DNA of 64,000 nt, from NCBI GenBank assembly GCA_016987375.1, contig PJRA01000323.1, positions 1,122,966 through 1,186,965 on the forward strand, read 5' to 3'. The notes below the pieces were generated by a model. It did not search any database. It had not been told where the DNA came from and saw nothing but the letters and a program-made list of their open reading frames with translations. Source of the stretch: Brachionus koreanus. Its lineage: Eukaryota > Rotifera > Eurotatoria > Ploima > Brachionidae. A program made the translations under genes and the position numbers. This document shows, in pieces, positions 47,815 through 58,666 of this stretch (positions within the stretch are counted from its first letter, which is position 1; each line of letters starts with the position of its first letter).

Positions 47815-48010
47815 TAAAATTTAGTGATACAACAAATTGGTCTGACCAAGATTGGTATGGTAAAATTAATTTTATTTTAAAAAGGCTTTGTGATAGCTCT
47901 AAAATTGTCTTAATTGCTCCGGCTTTAAAAAAATGGTTTTTAGTAGTGTTGGGTACCGTCAGTGGTGGCCAGTGACGGTACCAAAACTTGATGTTGGCCG
48001 TTTTGATGGC
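47815..48010. other. Unassigned coding-like stretch ending in a G+C-rich palindrome
   Basis: On the plus strand a frame of about 40 codons includes TTNWSDQDWYGKINFILKRL and KIVLIAPALKKWF, with composition unlike the flanks, preceded by a possible acceptor (AAAATTTAG). It runs into a perfect inverted repeat: GGTACCGTCA at 47952-47961 and TGACGGTACC at 47973-47982. I recognise no family; an old transposable element is most likely. Confidence 0.3.
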
Positions 48011-48069
48011 CGTGTACAAAATAACATTGAAATTAATAAAAATTTCAAATATGAAAATTTGATAGATCA

Positions 48070-49929
48070 AAGAATTGATTATAAGAAAAATTAATAAAAT
48101 TTACAAAAAAAATTTTTAAGTTTATTTAGTTCATTTATCAATGATTTTTCCGATTTTATTTTCATCAGACATCTCACCATTTCATCAGCTCTTACAGACA
48201 TAAAAAATTTTGAAAATTTCATTTATTAAGACTCTTAAGCTCTTTTCTTTTATATCAAAAATCATTTTATTAATTTTAATATTAAAGCCTGTCATTAGTC
48301 TTAATGTCCTCTATCTTTTAAACAATCCGAACATCTAGTTCAGGTTACTTTGTGTTGCTTTTTAATTTAATTATTTGGAAACAAAATAGCCAAAAACAGC
48401 GCGAAACTTTGTCATATAAATGAAATAATAAAATAAACTATAAGTGTAGGTTTTGAATAAGTATAATAAATTCATCTAAAATATTCATCTCATTTATTTA
48501 TGTAAACAAACAATTGAATTAATAAATCAAATGTTTACACTTTTATGTATTTTTTGCCTAAGAATGACGCTTGAATTTATTGCGTTGAGACGCTTTTCGA
48601 AACGAACATAAAAAAAAAAAAAACTTTTATTATCATAAGTAACGTGTTTTTAATTTACTTTTAAAAATGTTATTTTATTATTAATTTTGGATAAATTATT
48701 TTTTATTTCTTTTTTTAATTTTCAACTTAAGTGTTCTGTTTCAATTTGTGTTTTATTTACCTGGTTCAGACTGTTGCATATATTTTAATGGGCTATAAAA
48801 TTCTCTTAATTATACTTTCTTCTAAACATTTTTCAAATTAGCAAATGTAATTGAAAAAATATTACAACATGAAAATCAATGAGTCTGTTTATCCTTATCT
48901 AAAATGAAATCAAAAGCTCTTCTTTATACCAATATAAAATAAACCAATGTTCAATTATTAATTAACACAAATGACATTCAAGTCAAATATTTAAATTGTT
49001 GGACTCTCAAAAATCAAAAATTGATATTTTAATTTTTGTTTAAAATTAGTCAGAAAATATAATAAATTAATTATTTAAATAGAAATTAATTATTTAGAAC
49101 TTGATTGTATGCAATTAAATCGATAAATCTACCAAGTTAATCAGCAGCCATCAAAATCACTCAACTATTTTGATAAAGACATCACTTTTGACAACATTTC
49201 CGATTCAACTAGCTTTCTAGATTATTGACTTGTCTTTATTTGGAAAGGTAAGGCTTGATCTTTCAAAATGTTTCTAAACGTGATAGCAACTGTAGTTTTT
49301 TAAAAGCCATAATTAAAATCCAGATAAAACTAATTTTATTTTTTTTTTATTGTTAAAGATAAAATTTTTGCAAAACAAGTTCTCAAAAATTTGCTTCGAA
49401 CAATTTGGTAATTTTTAATTTAATTAAAAGAGATTAAAAATTCAAACAAACAACTTAAATTGAATCAAAATCAGCAAATAATTTATTTCTGTAAATATAA
49501 TTGAGTAATTATTATTTTTTTTGTTTGATATTTTATTGAATTTTTAGTCATGGCATTAGTAATTCAAAAAAAAAAAGAAATAGAAAAAATTACAAGGCGT
49601 TGAAAAATTGCGTAGCTAAGAAAATGATTAGTATAGTCTATAAATAATCGGGTTAAGCAAAAGACTTGAAGAATTTGTTTTGGGTTCAATAATAATTTAA
49701 ATAAAATTATGCTAATTTAGGAATGAAATTTTCAAAATATTCTTGTACTTCTAAAATTTTCCCTAATATTCATTATTATCAAGTTTTACATTTTTTTATC
49801 GACCAGCATCAAAGCAAATCTGACCAGAAAAATTTTTTTTTGTAACATTAAATTTGAATAAAATTTTTTTTTGTTAGATTTTTATTTAGATAAATCATGT
49901 TATGTTAGACTGATATTAAATTGATAATA
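48070..49929. other. Upstream region of the SLC16 gene
   Basis: A+T-rich, no gene seen. A donor-like site (GGAAAG|GTAAGG near 49247) follows a more balanced patch at about 49140-49247, and an acceptor-like TTTTTTGTTAG lies near 49877. This would suit an untranslated first exon, but it is only a possibility. Confidence 0.3.
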
Positions 49930-52900
49930 ATGACTAGTGAAGTAAGAGACAAGTCCAAGCATTCTAAAGATGCGCATATGGTATCAAGTGTCAATAGGGA
50001 AGTCTTGCAGGTGCCTAATGTTGAAAATATAGCCGAAGAGGAAGAAGAGGAAAATGTTGCTACTGGCGATGAAAAGCTCACAAAACCCAAATTCATATTG
50101 GAAACAGTTATATTGAATGAGCCCAAAAGTGAGACTAACAACGAACAGGTGGCCCCTCCGTCAGATGAGGGAGAAGTGCAGGAGATCAAAGTTGAGGAGG
50201 GCTATGCCACTCGGCAGATGGACGAGTTTTTTCGCCAGACAATCGCTGCAATCAAACAAGAGCTTAATAACAAAGTGGACAAGAGTCAACACCATAACAA
50301 CGATTACGACTTGGACATTGAAGATTGTACAGAATTGGACTTGGTAAATAAGTCCCATTTCGATACAACTCTAAGTCGATGCAATAATCGAATAGTTTTG
50401 TTCCAAAATCTTTTGTCTTTAACAAATAAAAAACCTAGCAAACAAGACAAGATAAATAGTTGGCTGGTATTGCTCGGATGCTTCATAAATCAATTTCTAA
50501 TCGAAGGTCTTTGCTTCAATTATATAAATGTAATGGGCTTGATATCGGCAAAGTTTAACACTCAGTCCAAGCTAATATCTTCAATGCCTGGTGTTTTAAT
50601 GGTTTCTTTTTTTTTATTCACATCTCCGATTGCTTTATTTTTCAGCAAGCGATGTGGTCTCAGGCCTACTAGTCTCATTGGTGCATCGTTGTCCACAATT
50701 TCTCTTCTTAACAGCTCTTTATTCATGGATAATTTCGTTTTGTTTAGTTTGTTCTATGGAATTTTTACAGGTAAATTTATTTTTAAACTTTTAACCACTA
50801 TTTTACATGCAAATAGTTTTTTTTTTCCTGTAAATAAAAAGCTATATGATTTCAGCTTTTTGTTTTTTAATTGCAAACTTTTAATTAAATTTATATTAAT
50901 TTTTATTTTGATTTTGATAATGAATTTTTTAAAAAAATTGAATATTTTAGTTTTAAACATTTTATTGAAAAGAAGAATAATTATTGATTTGAGTAACAAA
51001 TCTAATAGTACAAAAATTATTATAAAAGAGAAGGGAAATAGTTTTAAAGGCTAGTTAATATTGATGCTGGCTCGCGAGGACAAATTATTGGAACTATTGC
51101 GAAATTTTCTGAGGAACTTCTGTAAAAAGCTATTATGGTAGGCAGCCTTGTTTGCTTTTCTTGTTTGGTAAGGAAAGCGGTAGAGAGGTTGCATGGTTAA
51201 GAGGGATTCTTTTGAGTGTTCGCTCGCACGTTTGATAAATGAGGGAGTTAAGCATGTTCATCTCATATTTAACAGCTGCAGAGGATGATGTAAGAATTAC
51301 GGCGCTATACGTTAGCTGAGTGATACATGCATTGAGCGTTGTCCAGCCATTGAGTTTAAGTTGCTTCAGTAGGAACATTACAGGACTGACAATAATAATC
51401 GGTCTAACAATCTCGTTATTTATAGTTACACTTAATATTTAGATAAAATATTTCTCATTTTTAATTTAATTTAATTTTTTTTCAAATAATTGAATTCACA
51501 GTCTCCAATCATGACTTAAAAGTGTTTGTAAGAAAAACAAAATTTTTGCTCTATTCATCGGCTAGGGATTAAGGAAACATAAAAATATTAATAAAGCATA
51601 TAAATTGTGAATCAGACATAAACCAATTTTATTTTTAAACTGTTAATTAACACATAAATTTGTTTTTTACATAAAAATTAATAAAACATACACATTTTTT
51701 TAAGACAAAAATCAAATTTATAACAAAAAAAAGTTGAAAATGTCTTCATATATGGCATTTTCTTTCATTTCAACAACAAAACGGATAAAGAACTCACATT
51801 TTATGATCACCACATTTTATTCATAGATAGAACACTTGTTTAAATTACTGTGAACAGATGTTGCTTTTGGATACTGCTTGAATAAAAATTCAACTTCCAC
51901 TTCAGAATTAACATTGGTCATAAATTCGATTTTTGACTCATTTATCAAGAAAAAGAAAAATTTTGTATTTTATTTTAAGTTCATTCCAATTTTTCTCACA
52001 ATAATTTAATCTTTTTTATGCTTTATGTTTTGGTTCACTTTTTTGAAAATTCAATATATTTATGTTTAGTTAATCCTTATCCTTATTCATCAATTGCGAA
52101 ATACTCAATAAGTATTCTAAAAGAAGATTTGCACATCTACCATTTTTTTTTAAATTTATATCCAACCAATTCCAAAAATAAACAATATTTGATCTGAAAA
52201 AATTAAGATTTCTTTTGACAGAAAACTAAGGCTTTAATTATTTTTGCTTGTTAAAAATTCAAAATGTTAGGTAAATAAAAAAAATACGTTAAACAAAAAG
52301 TTTAGTCTGGTAGCTAAGTAAAAAGCTAAGTTTAAAAATATTTTGCCATGGTATTATTTATTTTTGAATTTTTTGGTAAAAAACAAAAAGTGCTAGGTAA
52401 AATTTAAGAAATGTAATGTTAAAAAAATTTTGTAAAGTAAATTAAAAATAAAAAAAAATGTCTTTGTCTCATCATCATGAGTTTCTTATCATTTGTCTGA
52501 ACGATCACGTTTCTTTCGTAAGCATCACAAACTTTAATAAATTTTAATTACACAGGAGTATTTAAATACTGTGACTCTTTCAGGTAGAGCTTCTTTGAAG
52601 CTGTGACAGTAAATTCGACTGTTTCCTGAGTCAGATGTCCAGACTATTTTTGAAATTGTTAATTGATATGAAACCATTTCATATGTTAACTACTTGTGTG
52701 TTGAGAAATGATGTCTTTGCATGCAATTTTTCACTTTTCCCCAAACAATACATTTATTATGCCTTTCTCTAATTTTACGTCCGATTACAAGAAAAACTTA
52801 AACCATTCTCAAAATTAATAATTTCGTATCCTGTAATTAATTTTAAAAATTTGAATTAAATCATTTCTCATGGCTCTAATTTTATATTCAGTTAAATTGA

Positions 52901-55900
52901 AAACTTTTAAGTCTTGTCCGAAGTGAGGCAATGATCTTGGTTGCTCTTCTTGGTACCTTCTTGAAATCAGAAATGGGAATCATGAACTTAAAGCAAATTC
53001 TCAGGTCTCATTAATGCTGTTTAAAGCATTCTTAATGAATCAATGTTCATCTTCTTTAACTTTTAGTTATCACCCCAAAATACGATTTTCACGATAAGTA
53101 CAATATTTGATTTGGTTTGTCTATCTTAAATCATCTTGAATATAAATTCCTAGATTTTTTTCTTAAATGGAATTGCAATAAATGGTTAATGAATGATATT
53201 TAAATCCAAAAATCAATTAGATAACCTAACTAATAACTAATAACTAAACTTTTGCAACATACTGTATAGTCTATACCTCTTTGAAGTACCGTATTCCCTC
53301 GTTCGATTATGCTGCACCACAAGTTAAAACACGTCTTTGGACCATGCACCAAAGTACATCTCGCCCATGCTATAATGTTGTTAACTTTGAGCGCATGCTC
53401 TAATAGCGTAATCACGCGTTTAGGTCCGCATCAAACACTGAAAGTCTTAGTTTAATGCGTCATTAAGACTCTATTTTAAAGTAAAAAATAAAAAATATTT
53501 TTTTATTTTTTGTAATTTTTTAAAAATAATTTTTTTTTTTTTCTAGATTAAAATTTATTTTAAATTATAAAATATGGTCCAAAGACGTGTTTTAACTTGT
53601 GGTACAGCATAATCGAACGAGGGAATACGGTACTAACTTGTCTTTGGAACTCTTAATTAAAGATTTCTCACATTTATTAATCAAATGATTTGAAAGATCA
53701 TTTATAAATTTTAAAAATAAAAGAGGTCCCATAACTTAGTCTTAAGATATTAACTTTTCATATAATGTAGACAAGTGCACGATTCATTTTTAAAATAAAT
53801 GAATTGTATTTTATTCAATACTAATCATTTTCTTTTATTTTTAATTTTCATAAATTAAAAAAAATTTGTCTGTAATTTTTATTCATAAAAAAGAGTGATT
53901 TTATTCAAATTTTGCAATTGATTTACTTTATTGTTCAATTGAAGATAAAAAAAAAACAAATAAACATGTTTAACCATGTTTTCCTTGAATTTTTCTTTAA
54001 TTTTAGATTTAAAATCAAAAAAAAATCAGGAAATTTAAATTCTTTAAAGAAATTTAAAATTTGAGAGCCATCTTTTGAAAGCCCTTCTCATAGTAAAAAA
54101 TAATTACATATGGTTTGTATTTAAAGTTTCGTATTTTTCCAAAGTAAATGACTTTGTCGAAGCCGAAGGCTATTTTTAAATTGTTTCTTATTAGTTTATT
54201 GAAAGTTAAGTAAATGAACAATTGACTTTTATTCATTTATTTTTGTTGAAATTAAGTTAATGCACATTTAGTCAAAAATAGCCCGTATAGAGTGTGGTTT
54301 GTGTGTTAGTCATGCAAGCAGAGAGTGGAGGGTTCAAAACCCACTGAGGGTGGAAAAATCTTCAAATGTCTCTGCAATACGGGGCGCATGTTTAAACCCC
54401 TTTCATCAAAAAATGGGGNNNAAAGGAGATGAGCTCCTCCCCATTATCCACTAGGATAGAATAGGGTAAAAAAAAAAAACATTTAGTCAAGCTGATGAAA
54501 GTATCTACAGGTGTCTCAAATCTCTCCAGATTAATATTAAAAATCCAAAATTTTCACTGATAATATATGGGTAAAATGGATTGTGTCGGTCCTGAGATTA
54601 AGTGATTCGAACTTCCGACATCAATCAAAGGTCGTAGGGTTTACTACCTGGTCGTTATTTGAGAAAAGATATTTTTAAAAGATGCTTAAAAAACAGAAAT
54701 TGAAATTTATGATCAAATTAAAATGATCTTGCTCAAGCGATATCATTAAAAAAGAATTTAAGATATTTTTTGAGTAAAAAATTTAGAGCAGAAGCATATT
54801 TTTAAAATAAACACTTAATGTAAAACTTAATTTTCTGAGTGTATAAACTTCTGCTAAAGATTTTCTTAAAATTGGTGAATTATGAACAATAGTTGCATAT
54901 GATTTAAAATATAATGCAAAATTTTTCATTTAACAAAAACTTCTCAGAAATTTGTAAAAGAATCATATGAGCATGATCACTAAATTTTGACCATAAACTT
55001 CAATACGTCTAAAAATCTTTTTTTCCTTGATATTTTTAATATCTGTAGTTTGTTAGGTATTATGAATGCAGCCTTTGTTATGTAGTTCCAGTTAATGACA
55101 TTCTAAAAAATCCAAGTATGTCTCAAACAATATATTGAATTCAATTATAATTAATATGGGTATTTCGAAGCTGATGATCAAAATTTGGTGATCATGCTCC
55201 AAGATAATTTAGATTTTGAATTTTTTGAATTTTCTTGAATCAAAAAATTGAATTAATCAAACATATTTTTATATGTAAAACCAAGGTGAAATAGTATTCA
55301 TTATTACGGTATGCATATAATTTTTGTATAAATTAGTAGAAATAAAAATTTAAGATCATTTCAAATTGCAAAATGCTTTCTTTTATACAATGCAATCATT
55401 TAAAAAAAAATTAAAAAAAATCATGATAAATTTCTTATTTTTTACATCTTATTTTGATTCAATGAAAAAAACTGGATTAGGTTCTTGAAAAAAAATAAAT
55501 AAAAATTTTAAAAAATAAAAAAAATTTACAAAAAATTAATAAAAACAAAAATAAAAATTTTTTTTTCTAGGAATTGGCCTAAGTCTTGTTTACGTTTCAA
55601 CTTTAATCGCAACAAGCAAATGGTTCTTAAAAAAGCGCTTATTTGCCTGTTCCATAAACGTGCTTGGAGCGTTTCTGGGTGCTGTATTTTATCCGCTAAT
55701 AACCGAGTTTATTTTGTCTCGATACAGTTTGTTCAACACATTGTTTATTCTAGCCGGTCTCCAAATGAACACATTAGCCGGCTCATTGCTCTTATTCGAA
55801 CACAAATCTCAAATTCTGGCCTCATCTGGTCCTCAAATGGTCGGTCAGTCGCACTCAAACAACAAGGCCCAAGCAAACGGTACACGAGATCTTGAGACCG

Positions 55901-58505
55901 AATCACAAACATCTACTTCAACTAATCCAAATCTTACTCTAAAACAGTATTGGCGCAAATTTGTACAGACCAGAAAGAGCCAGTCTAATACTAGAAAAAA
56001 TCTGTTTCATTTAATTGCTGAAGAGAAGCGCAAAACGCGCACCTTGTCCAAATCGTCTCTGGAAGACGGATTTGTCATCACTACATCTAATAACTTGCTG
56101 GCTCCTGGCGAGAATGTGATCGTCTCTCGTCAAGTAAAACTTTCGACAAGTGCCAATCATAAGCCTAAATTAATCACCAGAATTGCGAACAGCTTGCGCA
56201 GTCTGGCTCACTCGGGCCACACAAGTTCGCCCAAAATAAACGAACCATCGCCCCTATTGAGCGTATTCGAAGGTCCATTGCACACAGATACACACGAAAT
56301 GATGAATCAAACTGATTCGGACGATGACGACGAGCACACGTCGCATTCATTCAATTCACATTATCCGCGAATTAATCCCAAAAATCCGCGATACATGAAC
56401 TATAGAAACAGTCTGACAAATAGTGTGCGTGGAAGTCTAATGGAGTGCAGTGTGCCCGAAGAGGAGTGCAATGAAGAAGATGTGAACAGTGGATGCGATG
56501 GTACATGCAGTGTGGACGAAGAAGAAAATTGTAATAAACGAATTCAACGCTTGTCCAAGCGAAGATCGAATTTTAACAAGCCTAGGCCGACAATCACTGA
56601 TACTGGCCTTAATTTAAACGAAGCACTTAAACATCTGCCAGAAAATAATGTCGGTTATTCAGTGCCTACTATGGTAAATTTAAGACGATTTATTTCCACA
56701 ATAGAAACAGCATCGTTTTTAAATTTGCCTTTAAATCTAGAGCCAATTGAGTACAATTTAAGAAATAGTCTAATTAAAAAATCAGCTGAAAAATATCGAA
56801 TGAGAAAAATAAACTCGTTCGGTATTATTTATGACACAGCAACCATGTTCTTGGACTATTTGATAAATTTATTTAATTTACGTTTATTATTTAATCCTAT
56901 ATTGTTAATATTAAATTTTTCAATTTTACTCACTTCGACAGGATTTGTAATTATAATTTTTTATATTGGCGACTATTCGGCAAAATACAATTTAGCCAAA
57001 ATACAATCAATTTATGTGTTGTGTTTAATCGGTTTGTCGTGTGGCCTTGGACGCATAGTGTCCACCATTTCTTACAAAGTAAATGAGTCACACTCTAAAG
57101 GAAGAATATTCGCCTATGTGCTTACACTGTTTCTTAGCTCGGCCATTTTGTTTTCTTCAGTTTTCTTATGCACTACTCTATTTTCATTTTCTATGTTTGC
57201 AATCGCGCTAGGTATTTGCCTAGGATTTAATTTTAATTTGCGTACATTGTTTCTATACGACATTATCGGACTAGAATGGAGTGATGATGGCCTTTTTTTT
57301 TATGGAACATTGGCTCAAGCTATCGGAGTTTTTATTGGGTTGCCGTTAGCCGGTTAGTACTTTAAATTTAGAAATAAAATTTGAATTAAAATGGTCAGTA
57401 TTTTTTCCAAAATTTTGGAGTGAATTTTTTTTTCAACACTAGAAGCACCATAAAAAATGATTTTTTTTATTTCTTAATCTGTGGTGCTGTGTAACCAAAT
57501 TCATAATTCAAAAAAATTATTTTTTATTTATTTTTTTTAAATTTTCAATAGAAAATTTAATAAAATTAATTGAAGTTTTTTAAAATTAAAGAAAAATAAA
57601 AGTCCAAAAAAAGAAAAAAACTCGAAATTAGAAAGGAAGGCTTTATGCCTGACACAAAAAGTCTAGTTAGAAGCTTAAATCAACAATCTTAATTAAAGTT
57701 CTAGCTATTTAGTTAATTTTATTAATTTTTTATCTTTTTACTGATCAATTATTTAATAGTAGTAGTAGTAGTAGAATATACTGCGACCCTAACGGGTTAA
57801 GCTTCTACGAAGCTATGGTAGTAAATTAGACTGTTTCTTCAGCCATTTGTCCAAGTTAATTTTGAAGTTATTGACTGATACAGAATTGATGATGTATTGA
57901 GGAAGACTATTCCAAACATTAACTATTCGGTTTGTCAAGAAATGATATCTTTGCATACAATTTTTCGCATCTTCTCTAACAATACACTTGTTATGTCCTC
58001 TTAAGTTGTAAGAGTGATTTCGAGAAAAATTAATACCATTTTCAAAATTGATAGTTTCATATCTGTTAATATGAAACTATAATAAACTGACCATTTAAAT
58101 TATTCTCCAAGGAAAAAATACTCACCCGCTAAATGGGATTCATAAAATTTAGATACTTTTAAAATTTATTTTGAATTTTTAATTCAATTGAATTTAAAAA
58201 AATTACAAAAAAAATATTAATATCACTTTTAAAGTTTTCAATTAAACAAAAAAATATTTTTTATGAATAACCTAATTAAATTAAAGCTACTAAATTAACA
58301 AAAAGTTTAAATTTTTTAAAAATTTTTAAAAGGTTTCATTTATGACTATACGGGAAGTGTTTTTAATGTGATATATATGTCTGGTTCATTTTTTTTGCTT
58401 AGTGGTTTTATGCTTTTACCTGGCCGAGATCTACGTTCATATTGTAAAAATTCAATCAAATCGTGGAATAAGTTTTATTTACAAAGAAAAAATGTTGACA
58501 GCTAA
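49930..58505 (+). CDS. SLC16 (monocarboxylate transporter-like) MFS protein
   Basis: Exons 49930-50770, 55571-57352 and 58333-58505, joined in phase 1 both times, give 931 residues ending at TAA 58503-58505. A charged cytoplasmic N-terminus (about 170 residues, with a run of Glu) precedes six membrane segments (from about 177; exon junction in FTGIGLSLVYVSTLIATSKW). A hydrophilic loop of about 335 residues (360-695) follows, rich in Ser, Asn and acidic residues, and then the second set of membrane segments up to PLAGFIYDYTGSVFNVIYMS. Typical SLC16 proteins have about 450-550 residues; the excess is the N-terminus and central loop. The GxGLxxVYV and GxxYDxTGS patterns fit SLC16, whose members move monocarboxylates or related solutes at the plasma membrane. 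The usual DGGWGW motif before the first segment is replaced by DKINSWLVLLG, so the substrate cannot be predicted. Confidence 0.82.
51050..51390 (-). mobile_element. LINE-like remnant in SLC16 intron 1
   Basis: The minus-strand frame has LNGWTTLNACITQLTYSAVI, SSSAAVKYEMNMLNSLIYQT then CERTLKRIPL. It recalls the C-terminal region of non-LTR reverse transcriptases (W...L...I..LTY...I), and the G+C content is higher than the surroundings. The family is uncertain. Confidence 0.4.
52555..53000 (-). mobile_element. CR1-like LINE C-terminal remnant
   Basis: Nucleotide-similar to 57757-58085 over most of that element (blocks TTGAGAAATGATGTCTTTGC, TTCGACTGTTTC) and extends further 5' of the LINE, where the minus strand reads IRAMRNDLIQIFKINYR, the usual block ahead of the C-terminus. 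Frames broken. Inside SLC16 intron 1. Confidence 0.65.
53285..53634. mobile_element. MITE with 61-bp inverted terminal repeats
   Basis: 53285-53345 and 53574-53634 are reverse complements at 60 of 61 positions (ends AGTACCGTATTCCCTCGTTC and its complement). TA at 53287-53288 and 53631-53632 could be the target duplication, which would fit Tc1/mariner-type mobilisation. The interior is non-coding. A fragment of the family lies at 25826-25892. Near identity of the arms suggests a fairly recent insertion. Confidence 0.8.
54264..54490 (+). mobile_element. tRNA-derived SINE with 12-bp target duplication
   Basis: ACATTTAGTCAA at 54264-54275 recurs exactly at 54479-54490. The insert begins with a tRNA-like head: a degenerate A box (TAGAGTGTGGTTTGTG) and a near-consensus RNA polymerase III B box, GGTTCAAAACC at 54331-54341. 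It ends in GATGAGCTCCTCCCCATTAT, CCACTAGGATAGAATAGGGT and poly(A). Three Ns interrupt it (54419-54421). The tail is shared with the retroposon at 8575-8723. It lies in SLC16 intron 1. Confidence 0.85.
57433..57494. repeat. Very short MITE relic of the CACTAGAAGCACC family
   Basis: CAACACTAGAAGCACCAT at the left and GTGGTGCTGTGT at the right look like two decayed ends of the TTAA MITE with nearly all of the interior deleted. It lies in SLC16 intron 2. Confidence 0.4.
57757..58085 (-). mobile_element. CR1-like LINE 3' end
   Basis: Minus-strand frame reads NKCIVREDAKNCMQRYHFL, TNRIVNVWNSLPQYIINSV and SVNNFKINLDKWL, the standard CR1/L2 C-terminus. It is followed by a 3' untranslated part (AGCTTAACCCGTTAGGGTCG) and an (ACT)n microsatellite. 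5'-truncated, as is usual. It is the best preserved copy of this family in the window, inside SLC16 intron 2. Confidence 0.8.
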
Positions 58506-58537
58506 AGAGTACTTTTGGCGTTTTAATTTTTCTCTTG

Positions 58538-58543
58538 AATAAA
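58538..58543 (+). promoter_or_regulatory. Poly(A) signal of the SLC16 gene
   Basis: AATAAA 33 nt after the stop codon at 58503-58505. It implies a very short 3' untranslated region. Confidence 0.6.
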
Positions 58544-58610
58544 CAGATGGCGAATTTTAAATTGAGATCAAATTTTTAGAAATTAAGATACCGAAATTAA
58601 GTAATTTTAA

Positions 58611-58616
58611 TTTATT
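58611..58616 (-). promoter_or_regulatory. Poly(A) signal of the ceramide kinase-like gene
   Basis: TTTATT on the plus strand, AATAAA on the minus strand, about 50 nt after the stop codon at 58667-58669. Together with 58538-58543 it places the two convergent transcript ends within a few tens of bases of each other. Confidence 0.55.
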
Positions 58617-58666
58617 TTTATAAAAAATAATTTTCAATAAAATTTTAAATTGTGTTTTTTAATTGT

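Noticed and set aside
50771..51054. Continuation of the first SLC16 exon past 50770 to a stop near 51054
   Set aside because: After the donor at 50770 the frame turns into Phe/Leu/Lys/Ile homopolymer-like sequence; the GIGLSLVYV exon at 55571 joins perfectly in phase 1, so this is retained intron.
54276..54350. Possible functional tRNA gene
   Set aside because: A and B box-like sequences are present, but no acceptor or anticodon stem closes, and it is fused to a tail with poly(A) and target duplications: a SINE head.
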